From Tetraselmis striata (Eukaryota > Chlorophyta > Chlorodendrophyceae > Chlorodendrales > Chlorodendraceae), in assembly GCA_006384855.1 (NCBI GenBank), contig VCJN01002374.1, forward strand, positions 1 through 64,000: 64,000 nucleotides of DNA, read 5' to 3'. The notes beneath the pieces are model-generated. The model searched no databases, was not told the origin of the DNA, and saw nothing but the letters and a program-made list of their open reading frames with translations. This document shows positions 22,801-34,100 of the stretch, piece by piece (positions within the stretch are counted from its first letter, which is position 1; each line of letters starts with the position of its first letter). Made by a program: the position numbers and the translations under genes.

Positions 22801-25326
22801 CAACACTGTATTGACAAGAGTAAACACGTAAGCAAGGCAAGGGCGTCACACCCGATAGAAATTCCTGAACTTGGTCATGGCGCTGCCATGGCTATCGGAC
22901 CGCACATGCACCTCCCCGATCCTGAGCAAAAACGTCTTCACCACCCCCAGCGGGAGGGCATGATGTAACGGCAGAGCGTGGGGATTCACGATACTAAATG
23001 TGGCGCCCAGAATGTCATATGCAGCATGGGGGGAGCCAACAAGTTCCTTGGGCAGCTTGCCAGCAGGCGGAGGCGCGCCGAAGCGCCTCCAGCTCGGTGT
23101 CCATGATGAGGGAGTCATCCGCGCCGGCAAAGCACGATTGGACGCATTGCCGTCCAAGATCTCGCAGAACCTCCGTGATGCATCGCTTTTGCGCTTCGCC
23201 CTCACTCCGTTCTCGGGGGGCAGGACATGGTCGAACGCTTGATGCCATAGTGTTTGTGCTCCGGCTGCAACGTATATACCCCAAGAAGCGCACTCCTCCG
23301 TCCGTCCAAGTGGATGCTCTGGAAGAGGCACCACAGGCAGGCAAAGAAAGCCGCGTGGTAGCCCCTGTCAGTTTGTGCATGCATGGTAGGATAGTCATTG
23401 TGAAGCGCTCTAAGGAACACTTTACTGCGGGGGAGAGGGACGGGGGTCTGCATTTGCACAAGCCACACATACGTTGGGCGAGTATATTTTGTAGTAGTAT
23501 ATATGCATACGTATGTTATAATTTTCAGCATGAGAGAACACTTTATATTAGCACATCTTGCACATACATGGAGAAGGTAGGCGGGGGGGGGGGGGGGGGG
23601 GTGGGTTGGGGGGGGCGTACCATCAGTAGTTGGCGGTGCATTAGCACGTGACGATGATGGCGCGGCATAGTGCCGGCCAAATGGAAGGGGCTTTTCATGT
23701 GGTTGCTTCATCGCAGCGAAAGTTTCCTTCAAGAAATCCCAACATTGCTTCATGCGACCTAGGTACCACTATCAGGATTTCAGAATTGGACGTCCCAGCT
23801 ACACATTGCCTATCAGCAAAGTGGCATGGTAACAGAGGGGATATACATTCAGTAAACGTTATCCCTACAATCAAAGCAAGGGGCATCAACACCACATGCA
23901 CGTATGCATATAATATAACCTTACCGCGGGAGATTGGCTACTCGTGACAGATATACAGTCGCGGAGTGATGCTTGAACTTTCTGAGCTGGACCATGTCGA
24001 TCCCAACGTCCATGATGACGTTTGCCGCGTCGGCTATGACTCCAACAATTGCCTTCTAAAACTGCATGCCAAAGTCAGAGTTCGGGAACGCGTTTTTGGA
24101 CATGTCTTGCATGTACGGCTGGTTGGCCGGCGCACCAACATTCGCCACATGATCTATATGATGCCGAAGGCAAAGTATATGCCCTATGGTTCCAGGATGA
24201 TCTTCCTATTCTTCCAAACTTGAACGAAACGCGGGGCTTCGCACTACTCCAGGCAGAAGGCGACGCCATGTCCGTCGGCAGTGAGGTGCAGCCGTAACAA
24301 CACAACATATAGTTTGCCGACAATGTGACAATAATACGAGCATGCATTGCGAGGGATATAATGGTGGGGAGTCGACGAGCAGGGTGGGCAAGGATACTCG
24401 CCGCTGACGTGCAGTCTCCAGCGGCCCTCCTACGTGGAAAAGCTTTACTCGAGGTCGGACATCATGTCGATGTCAGCGGGCGGCGGATAACTACTGCCCG
24501 CAGCTCCGACACTGCCTCTCGAATCGAGAGATGTCGTTGTCGATGCCTACCGCCTTCAGCGACGCTAGCTATGTCTTCGGAAACCTCTCGTTCTCTAGGG
24601 CGGTGTGTAGAATGTATAGTACCGATTTATACGCAGCGGTGGGCAGCTCGTAGTCGGCTTTGACGCTTATTAGGCGGTCGACAAGCACACCCCCGTTCCT
24701 CTATTGGGGGGCTTGCCAATCAGCTCGTGGCTGAAGCACTCGGGGAGCTCGCGGTCGTCATCGGGGTCCTTCGTACCATTGCCTACCCGATGCCGGCAAA
24801 ATACACGTCGTCAGTGTGAGCAGGCAAGGCCGGTGCAAGCCAGGAAGGTTGCAAGCAATTTCAGCTGGCAGTTGGATGATGATGAGCACTACCCGCTGAA
24901 AATGCCGAAGACGGGGCCTACCTATTCGGCACCGCCTTCCTGCGTCGCTGCCTCGGGCTGATGCCGTTGTTCTCCCTCTTACTTGCTCCTCGTCTTCCTC
25001 CTCTGCCGGCTCCACAGCCGTCGTATCATCGTCGCGGCCGTTCAAGCTTGATAGAAACCTGCCGGTTCGCCTTCTTGCGGGCCGTCGTCGTCCCAGAAAT
25101 TGTCGTCGAGTAGCCTACTAGCATGATCCGGCTCGCCCATCGCACCCGCGTTAGCGGCCAGAACCGGACCGTCCGGAACCGGTTCCTCCTCCCCGTTGCT
25201 ACCGAGGTCTTTCCGGTTGCCGGCAGCGTTGTCGACGTCCATAGGGGCGGGCGGCTCCTCCAAGCCGCCACCGTCCAAGGTAAACCACAGAGAAAATATT
25301 TGTTCGTGAATGGCTGACAGTCGCAT
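19846..25326 (-). CDS. Unrecognised spliced gene-like stretch, possibly an unnamed transposon gene
   Basis: Several minus-strand segments look coding but match no family I recognise. From the likely 5' side: an acidic segment at 25326-25045 (with DDNFWDDDGPQEGEPAGF); about 24780-24560 (DPDDDRELPECFSHELIG, SVLYILHTALENERFPK); 23753-23620 (MKQCWDFLKETFAAMKQP); about 23460-22850 (ALPLGVVKTFLLRIGEVHV); 22760-22610 (FERPPIIIMGGSSMFPNW, FQDFILTYSHSAMK); about 22440-22290 (LIRFAKICEHLRKDF); 20390-20150 (GNWVHGSCRRNFIFVG); 20080-19880 (VLWEGPINLVFQQDLVFP). G tracts (poly-C on this strand) at 23583, 22050 and 20399 sit between segments as in introns elsewhere. It could be one gene, two, or a decayed mobile element; exon borders are not proven. 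No catalytic motif was recognised. Confidence 0.3.
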
Positions 25327-28081
25327 GACGTGTGCGTTGCGACTTCAAAAGCGGCCACGGAGAAAGCACATAATAATATAAAGCGATGTCATCTACCGGC
25401 GGGTCGAATAAGGTTAAAGTGGTTGGGAGGTGGTGAAGCAGTAGGCCAGCAGAAGGGCTTGGGGTGAGACACAAGTGGGGCATTACCGTCCGTCGTGGGG
25501 CGCATCGCAGTGATGACGACCTCGTTACGGTTTGACATGAACCGAACACCAACCCATCGGCCGACGTCATTCCTCTGGCCAGGAACGCTGCGTTGGGGGG
25601 GGGGGGGGGGGGTTCGAGCGACACTGCTTGCTCATATCGACCGCAAAGAGCCTACTGTTTTTTTCATCTGAGAAATAAAGGGCGCGTGGGGGGGGGGGGG
25701 GGGGGGGGGGGGTAGAGAACGTTGCGTTGATGGCTATGCAATTATGCGTGCACTCCATACATTGCAGACCTACGTGTCGGCACTAACGGGCACTTGCCAG
25801 TTTGCGGGCTTGCTCTGCCGAGCAGGTATGGTTCGCCCCTGATTTGAGATGGCGCTCTCTGAAGTGGCGGTTGGTCCCGCAGAGTGTCTTCTTGCACACA
25901 CGCCGGCACTGCACCCCAACGACCTTGCCATGTGCGTCCTTGCTTTGTTGAAAGATGGTCCTCGAGCTGACTCCTCGCTGGCCGCTGCGAGGTATCGCAC
26001 GGGGGACTGGCTCGAAGTCAGTCGCGAGTTACGCACGGTGAGAATGTGGGAAGATGGGATTGATGAGCGGCACCTCCGTCGGACTTATGGCACTACAAGT
26101 TAGCAGCGCGGTACGGCCAGCACTGCATCGGAACCGGAACGGTATTAGTACTTGTTGCGCCGCATCTGCTGCTGGCCGACCAGCGCCGAGCGCCCTCGCG
26201 CGCGCATGTAGCAAGTACATGCATTCAAGAGGCGAATTGCGCAAGGGGCTCATATCACGTACCGTTAGCGTGCGGGCGATACTCCCATGACAGAAACGGC
26301 TCGGCGCGGGTACTTGCGACCACCGCCAAATAGGCGGAGATAAGCTGACTGAAAGCGGATATAGGCGAGGGTTAGGCGTGGGATAATACGAAATACAGTA
26401 ATCGTACGGTAAAATTGAGTGCGAATACAATACAAGTACCGTGTAAAGTGTTTAACGGGCCCTATTTCGACAAATGATGTTGCTAAAGCAATCAGATTTT
26501 TATCGCGGTGTAGTTTAAACTGTAAAACTGTATGCAATTGCAAATTTCCCTAAATACACGATTCCCATACCGTGCCCGTACCCGTACGTTCCCGTCTATA
26601 CACCGCTCCATAAATGCATTCCGCGCGCCGCTCCCTTGCCAAGCAAAAAGATGGTGGATCAGTATAGGGGACGTATACGCATCGAAAAATCTCGCCCGTC
26701 ACATCATCGTCGCCCGAGTAGAGGTCTTGTAACTACACCCATATTGTACCGACGGTGGTTATTGTGTTAGCGCCACCATGCTTTAAGGCAGCACGCGCAG
26801 CGAACCCCGTCTTGCTACTCGGCTATATCGTCGGCCAACTATGATGTCGTCGCTACCCGTTGAAGCCGTAGTCAGGCGTGCTTATATGGAAGTTGACCAA
26901 CTGCTCACCGCGAACTCGCGTATATACGAGACGATCCTCGCGTTTGAACTGTGCCGACACCTATACATTGCGGTACATTGCTATAGCGGGTGTTGTGCGG
27001 TGTGGATTTGGTACCATTCATTTATAATGCGCAGCTTATCATCATATGCCGGATCCTTATGATATATTGCATACGAGTATTGCGTCACCCGCCTGACATG
27101 TTTCATGACGTGCTTGGCATGTTGGCGTCCCCGCGGCATACGTGACGCCCCGGGCTACGAGTTTTGCCCGGACTCTACCAGGGCGTCATAACTCTGTTAC
27201 ACGAGGTTCATCTGCAACATATGATGGTTAGCTGTCGCTGCGGCGGGCGGGCGGGCAGCGGCTGCATGAAGGCCGGGACACCGCCTACAAAAACTTTCTC
27301 ATCTTTCTCAGCGACCCCCCCCCCCCCCCCCCCCCCCGACGGCAGCGGCTATATATATGGTCTTCATTCGCATTCGCCATGCCAAATACCGCTCTTAAGG
27401 CCCGATTGAAGGCTAGACAGACGGCTGCAGCCCGTCGCTCCGTCGCCGGACGCGATGTCACCCTCAGTGGCATGCTGGTTGTCACCACGGCAGTCACGGC
27501 TTGGTCAGCGTGCCATCATGCTCAAGTGCCGAGCCGCGATCAAGCACGTGGACCTGAGCCCGCCGCACCTATGCAATCGTCGACTGCGCCGGCGGATCAT
27601 GCGCTGAGAACTGTGCTGCAGCACCGCCGGCGCAGCCGAATATGCCGGGCAGCGCAGCGTCGGCAAGCGAGAGATGCTCTGTCCCTCGAGCCCCGTATGC
27701 TCGTCCGACTGGCAACAAGAAGCTGCGCTACGGGCCCAAGCTCGTCGTAATCCTCCCGTTGTTGTCCACCTTCGCACGGCTGCTGCGACATTCCGCCGTG
27801 TCGCGGGCGGAGTCGGTGCGGGGACACACACACATATGTATAGTCGCTAAATATACTACATGTTGCGGTAGTAGCTCTTGCGCGGCCTTTTCCCACAATT
27901 ATTGCTAGCGCGGAGGGCCGCGGAGCTATTGTATAGCCTGGCAAGTGAGCAGTATGTAAACCTTTTGTCGGCGAGTGCGCGTGCGGCTTGACGGCGCAAC
28001 GTCATCATAGTACCCGTCGCAGTACCCGTGTTTTGGAGACCGCCGCAAGGGCAGTACTATGATGAGCCTTATCTTCCATCC
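25327..28081. other. Long stretch without a recognised gene
   Basis: Holds G tracts at about 25596-25612 and 25689-25712 and a C tract at about 27307-27332. AT-rich sequence fills 26380-27120. Downstream of the C tract a plus frame from 27379 reads MPNTALKARLKARQTAAARR, basic and without known match. Short frames elsewhere look like chance openings. Confidence 0.35.
25849..26103 (+). CDS. Small ORF of unknown function (84 residues)
   Basis: ATG-started frame with an even, protein-like composition (PAECLLAHTPALHPNDLAMC, GDWLEVSRELRTVRMWEDG). No signal peptide, membrane segment or family motif is seen. It may be an exon of a larger gene or a chance frame; the only support is composition. Confidence 0.15.
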   Translation: MALSEVAVGPAECLLAHTPALHPNDLAMCVLALLKDGPRADSSLAAARYRTGDWLEVSRELRTVRMWEDGIDERHLRRTYGTTS

Positions 28082-28499
28082 TTAATATTTATTACATCGG
28101 GGCTTGAACAAATGCGCACTACAAACAGAACTAACAACAACCATATGAAGGGTTGCCAACAAAAGAGAGACACAAGCCTGAACCCAAGGTTGAGCAAGAG
28201 GCCAGGGAGCCAAGAACCAAGGGCGGGGGAGCCAAGGGAACCACGAAGTCGCCAAGCTGCCAGAAACCAAAGGGACCACCGCCCCGGGGCATGCCATTAG
28301 CCGCGGCGAGGACGCTTGCAGCCAATGATCCGGGTCATAACAACACAGGCCGACGAGCGATGCGACGAAGGTGCAGGAGCACCATCACATGCCGCGCGCG
28401 CGGCCGCGACCCCGCCAAGAACGTTGTCTGCATGTTCCATGTTGATGCGCAAGGAGAAACGGCGGCGCCCCGCAGACATGAGCTTGCCGATCTTTTGAC

Positions 28500-28559
<60 letters not shown>

Positions 28560-29400
28560 CTAGCTTTCGCGAGCTCCACCAAGAAGGCCTCAGCGTGCGG
28601 GGCGAGCGAGCCGAACTCGGAAACGGCGAAAGGAACAAAGCGAAGCATGCCGGCGGCGTTTCGGACACCCTCGTCATACGTCTGGATTTTGTAGCGCTCT
28701 GCAGCCCGCAATGCAGTCGTGCGTTGGATCCGAGCATGACACGCCGAGGATAGGGGCAACGGTGGTATCGACAGCAACCGTGTTCCCACGGATACCACCA
28801 TAACCAAAACGCCCAACATCGGCCGGCCGGCCGTCGCTGCCCTTCGGAAGAGAAACAAGCACCGACGGGTCCGTGAGGATCTCGACGCCCACGCCTAGCG
28901 CGGATTTCACGTCGGTCGTTGGCAAACGTCGGAAAGGCCATGTGCCGCCCACTCGTGTGCGGCGTGATTGGAGTCGCCCCCAGAGCAACGTGCCACGTGA
29001 TCAGTGTACGCGACCGCCCAAGCAAGTTGAAGGAGTGAATTCCACACTAGCATCCTCAAAACGGGCCAGCATACCTTGTACCGAGAAGGAGCAAAAAGCG
29101 CAAGGGCATGGCTCGCCAAGGGAGAGGACAGGAGCCGCCAAAAGGCCAAATGGGCGGCAAGCGGCAACGCGGAACATGGAATCGTTAGGTAGTACTCAAG
29201 GGAACGCTCACGGACTTCACCAAGGCGACCCTCACTTGGAGGATCAGTCACCAGGAACGCTGTCGCAGCACATAAGAGGCGGCCTCGGAAGCGGTTGCTT
29301 TCATGGCCGCTTGTTATTTGCTGTAGGCATACGCGCAACAAGCTTTGCGGAGCTGACCGTGTGAATGCGGTGGCTCATCAGGGTTTCCTGGGCTTTCCGC
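28082..29400 (-). mobile_element. LINE remnant: C-terminal end of a reverse transcriptase ORF with restriction-like endonuclease motif
   Basis: Minus-strand segments match the end of the ORF of early-branching LINEs (R2/NeSL-like group). At about 28960-28680 the reading GRPADVGRFGYGG followed by NTVAVDTTVAPI has the PD...D spacing of the restriction-like endonuclease. Next comes AERYKIQTYDEGVRNAAGML and FVPFAVSEFGSLAPHAEAF (about 28700-28565), the conserved tail of such proteins. A zinc-knuckle-like His/Cys stretch is upstream near 28990-28920. The segments lie in more than one frame and a (GT)n tract interrupts the tail, so the copy is broken. The 3' tail at about 28090-28171 is shared with 51890-51975. 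RT palm motifs were not found. Confidence 0.6.
28502..28558. repeat. (GT)n microsatellite, about 28 units
   Basis: Uninterrupted GT dinucleotides inside the LINE remnant. The frames through it translate as Cys-Val or Thr-His repeats and are not genes. Confidence 0.98.
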
Positions 29401-29566
29401 ATGGATTGCAAGGGGAATTTACCATCCTATCTACCAGCCTTAATGATTTGATAAATAGCCCACATACAAGTCGCTCGCTACAGCACACGGTACCTCCGAT
29501 GTGAAATTCCGCAATATCTGCGCGTAGTCGCGAGTTCGCGGTGTTAAGCCGCACCGGTGCGCCGTC

Positions 29567-30215
29567 TATATGTTAAGACCCAGGTACGAAAGTGCCATGT
29601 GTACACACAGGTCGCCCTGTGTATACACAGGTCATATTTTTAATTGACCTGTGTACACACTGGTCATTATTTTGCCTGTGTATACACAGGTCGATACCGT
29701 AATGACCTGCGTGTACACGGGCCATGTTTACTTCGACCCGTGTACACACAGGTCACTTTTGTGACCCGTGTACAAACAGGTCAAAGTAATCATGACCCGT
29801 GTACACACAGGTCACTACGGTATCGACCTGTGTATACACGGGTCACAAATGATACCTAAAGCCCGACACCTTGTTTGCACATGGGGCATCTGAGAAATAG
29901 TCTGGGTGAAAACATGTACTTGGGTCATATGTCATATGACATGTGTACAAACAAGGCAGCGATGTTCGCACTTGGGTCATTTTCCATGACCTGTGTGTAC
30001 ACAGGGCGATTTCAAGTGACATGTGTATACACAGGTCATGGTCAAAATGACCTGTGTGTAAACATGTCAATGCAAGTGACCTGTGTGTACATAGGGCATA
30101 CAAGGTAATGCCCTGTGTATACACAGGGCACCTAAATGCCCTGTGTATACACAGGGCGTTTTGACCATGACCTGTGTATACACAGGGCATTTTCGTACCT
30201 GGGTCTTAACATATA
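29567..30215. repeat. Foldback element: 17 palindromic 20-bp units between 30-bp inverted ends
   Basis: The ends are inverted copies, 29567-29596 and 30186-30215, matching at 29 of 30 bases; they start TATATGTTAAGACCCAGGTA. Between them sit 17 units of the palindrome GACCTGTGTATACACAGGTC and variants, spaced 28-31 bp, with a unit-free gap at 29846-29937. Spacers are also paired: GATACCGTAAT (about 29692) against ACTACGGTATC (about 29814), and ATGGTCAAAAT (about 30038) against GTTTTGACCAT (about 30158). The array therefore consists of nested large palindromes. TA flanks both ends, fitting a TA target as in Tc1/mariner-like MITEs. No gene is inside. It is not a CRISPR array: the repeats themselves are diverged and the host is eukaryotic. 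Confidence 0.9.
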
Positions 30216-31121
30216 CAGCATATCGTCGTCCGCGGCGCACGCTTCTGATACACCGCCCCACAAACCTCCCGCCCGCCCGTCCAGCGCTCAATCCCCCTCG
30301 TCGACTCGTCGTCGCGCGCGCCGCGGACGCGGTAGGTGCGCACTACAGCAGTAGATGTAAGCGGTTCTGGTACAACGCGCCACAAACCTTGGCGAGTACT
30401 TGGCGCGCGGCGGTGGCAAGCGTATTATTACGTGCGCGGTAGTGCTATAGTTTCCGTGGGCCGTTCAGCGGGCCACAAAAACGCGGTACGTCGCGCCTGC
30501 TCCGCCGTGATCGTAGTCTCAGCGCAGCATATACTCAGAAGCGGCATGTATGTATGCCTGTCCATATAGCGCGTCACGATATTTCCTACAACAACATACA
30601 TGCCTTCGATGTGATACATGTCACCATTGTATTGCCACCTGCGCCATGACAATAACACCACTCATCACATCTATCACACAGGCAGCAGCGTCCGACATCG
30701 CCGTGCCCATCCTTCCCCGCAACGCTCTTGCAGCTCAGCGCTTGCTCATCTACCTTGCACGCAATGCACGCTGCACCGTGCCGGCAACACTCCAATATCC
30801 CCATAGGTTTGACACAGTGTTAGATGGAAGCTCCATATGTATGTCGAGAATGTAGGTGCCAATGAGTGAGACAATCGCCGATGCGGAGCCGGTTGTCAGT
30901 GACCGTAGACCGCAATCCCTTTACGACGCTTATGTCCGGTCCGCGTCCAACTTACTTACACAGAGATGGGCGCCGACTATGCTGCGCAGCATGCCCTGTT
31001 TAGTCCCTGGAGCACCACGGGCCACCAGATAGCTGTCTGGCCATACTGCATAGCATTGTGATGGCCCCCACCAGGGCACATCTGCGCGCCATGACGTGCC
31101 GCCGTGCCGCTGCATGACTCG
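30216..31121. other. Intergenic stretch downstream of TTI1
   Basis: No recognised gene. It holds short GC-rich repeats of the phrase CCACAAACCT (near 30258 and 30380) and the TTI1 polyadenylation signal. Confidence 0.4.
30956..30960 (-). terminator. Candidate TGTAA polyadenylation signal of TTI1
   Basis: TGTAA on the minus strand about 162 bases past the TTI1 stop at 31122, at the usual distance for green-algal genes. Confidence 0.45.
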
Positions 31122-34100
31122 TTAAACGTCGGCAGTGGTGGTGCTCACGGCAGGCACTTGAGTATGCCAATCCGGTTGCCCACTGAGGTTGATTTTGCCG
31201 AGCAAGTGTAGGAGCTGCCTGTCCACGGACAGCTGCTGCTGCTGCTGTTTCCCAGCGGACTTAATTCCCGGGTTGCTCGCCGGTGACCCGTCGTCCAGCA
31301 GCTTCACCAGCGGCTCCATGCCACGGGGCTGGCCAGGCAGATATCCCTGAGCCTGCAGGTCCGTCGACGAGCCTCCCTCCTTGCCCGCCAGAAGCTCCAC
31401 CACCATGAGCCAGGCCTGCAGGGGCCCTCCGCGCCGGACACGGTGCAGGCGCGTGAGGGTCTTGTCTATGCAGGGTCACGCAGGCAATCGCTGCCCATGG
31501 CGAGGGGGCGCTACCGTGTCGGCATCCAGCGCCGCCAGAGCCTCCAGTGCCTGCAGCGCCGCGGCGGTCACCGCGGGCGGCTGCAGCCCGGCCTGTGGGC
31601 CCAGCCAGTGCGCCACCGCCCGGCACGCTGGCAGCGCGCACAGCCGCAGCGCGGCGCGCCCCGCCGGCTCGCAGCACATCCGCTCGATGACGCCCAGGAC
31701 AGAGCAGCGCAGCCGGGCCGCAGCTGCGCACGCAGACACGTCAGCGACCCACGCCGGCGCATGTACCCAGCGTCGCATGTGGGGCCGAATGGCGCAACGC
31801 GCGCGCCTGCGTGGGGTTACCTGCAGCTGGCTGCTCGCCGGCGCTGGCGTCCGATGCGCCGCGGCCTCCCTGCCACGCCCTCTCGCGAGCCCGCCGCTGA
31901 CCTGTCTCACCGCGCCCACAGGGAAAGCGCACACCCACATCAGTCCGTGCACTCCAGCGGGCAAGACAACCCGCATTGACATCGGCGGAGATTGGCGCTG
32001 TTGCCCCAGCCCCAGGGAGGGGTGGGGGGGGGGGGGGGGGGGAGGCAAATGAGGGCGGACCTGCGCTCTCCCCGCTGCTCAGCATCCGCTGCAGGAGTGG
32101 CCATGCGTCCGTGTGGAAGCGCCGGGCCAAAAACTGCCCGCCTGACAGCTCCGCCACCTGCCGCCGGGGCGGCACACACGCTGGCGCATCAGGCACGGTG
32201 CATAACGGTGCATAACGCGCCCTGTGGGAGCCCCCGCCCCCCCCCCCCCCCCCCGGGGCGTCGCCCCTCTTCGCCGGGTCCCCGGGGTTCCCAGGCGCAC
32301 CTGCGGGAGCAGCTGGAGCGCCGCCTCCACCGCAGGAGGGCGCCGGTCGCTAAGCGTCCCGACCAGGGGCGCCCAGAGGGAGTGGACGGCAGGTAGGAGC
32401 GCCGGGGACTCTGCCTTGGGCGCTTGCAGCCTGGAGCAAACGCCGCAGTGAGGAGGGACCCAAGGGGGGGGACAGGTGAGGAGGGGGGGGGGGGGGGGGG
32501 GGGTGTTAAGAGGGGTTTATCAGCGACCTCTAAAGATATCATCCTGGCCCCAACCCGGTCGTGCGGCACCGGATGAATGCAACCGTAAACCAAGCAAAAT
32601 ATGTGTTGTTTTTATGTATGTTTTTTTTTTTTTTTTGGGGGGGGGGGGGGGGGGGAGGGCTTGGCTCACTGCTCGCGCCTCTCGCGCCCGCCCGCTGCCT
32701 CCACCACCTCCTCCATCAGCGCCAGCGCGTCGTTGCTCTCCTTCAGCGCGCGCAGGCAGGTGCGCGACACCTCCAGCGCGCGCAGGCAGGTCTGCAGGCT
32801 GTCCTGTGCGGGCACCAGGCTGACAGCCACCTGCCGGCAGGGCGGGGACGGGACGGAGGCGCGCGTGCATGTGTGAGTTTTGGGGGGGGGGGGGGGGGGG
32901 GGGGGGGCGGAATCTACTGTCACATCCCATGATTGGCGCAGAGCTGGGTGGGTACGGATGGCACCCGTCCTGCCTCCCTGGCGAGGGCCGATAGCAAGCA
33001 GAGCGGCGGGGCAGGGCAAACGTGGGGGCGCCATAAGGGGGGTACCTCCGCAATGGCATTGGCCATCACAGCCACCGCATTGGCGCGGCGGTGCCACTGC
33101 TCCAGGTCCGCCTCCTCCTCCGCCGACAGCACCTGGCCTCAAAAGGGGGGGGGGGGGGGGGGGGCTCATGACACCGGGCAGCCACGCATCGAGCAGAGCA
33201 GCAGCGCCTGCAGGCGGGGCGCCCCCACCAGCTCGGGTACCCCTCCCTCCGATCCTGCCTCCTCGCCCGCCTTCCCCGCGTGGTAGCGCGCAAAAAACTG
33301 CCGGATGTCCTCCGTGTTCGGCGGCACGCCGCTAGACGCCACCCCCACCTCCTCCAGCCCCGCGTCGCCGCCGCTTACCGCCCGCCGCGCCTCCTGCAGC
33401 CGTGCGTTGATGGCAAGCGCGGCGGCGCGCGACCGGGCCGACACCTGCGCCGCGTCTTCCGCCGCGCCTGCCACCATTGGCAGCAGCGCCGCCAGCAGCG
33501 CCGCCGTGTGCTGCGGATGCCGCCGCCGCGCCGTCACCGCCAGCCCCGACAAGATGTTGCGCACCGGCTCCGCCAGCAGCGGCAGCAGCGCCGGGGCCAC
33601 GCCTGCGCAGCCACAGCACAGCGCAGCGCAGCAGCAATCGTCAGGCTGTCGGCGGCGGCGCAGATCGCCGGCAGGGAATAAGAGCATAGCGCCGCCCAGA
33701 CTGCACAGCGCTGCGCCACCCGACGAGCAATCACCAACCAGCATCCGCCACCAACCCACCAGGCACGGACTGCCAAAGTCGGCCTCTGCCCATGCCTATG
33801 CGCTGGCAAAGGGTCGGTTGTTCTGTGCGGCGGACCACCGGACATACAGAACGCACCTGGGTGACCCCCACCCACCCCTCTGTGGCCCCTCCCTTCCCTG
33901 ATTGATCGCCAGGCTCCATGCCAATAATAGGACTGTATTTGCCAGAAGTCAGTAACGTAAACTCGCTGAAATCAAATTCTCAGGGGTCCTACCCGTTCTC
34001 AATGGCCCCCGGAATCCTTGCAACTAGCAACAGTGCCGACCTATCCCCATCAGCGGTACGTTGAAGCAGTGAGTGGAAATTCCCCAGGGGAGAGGGGGGG

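Noticed and set aside
26029-26600. Minus-strand frames in the AT-rich stretch
   Set aside because: Short, without family motifs or splice context.
28502-28694. Cys-Val and Thr-His repeat proteins
   Set aside because: They are translations of the (GT)n microsatellite.
29567-30215. CRISPR array
   Set aside because: The repeats are diverged palindromes, spacers are paired reverse complements, there are terminal inverted repeats with TA flanks, no cas genes, and the context is eukaryotic.
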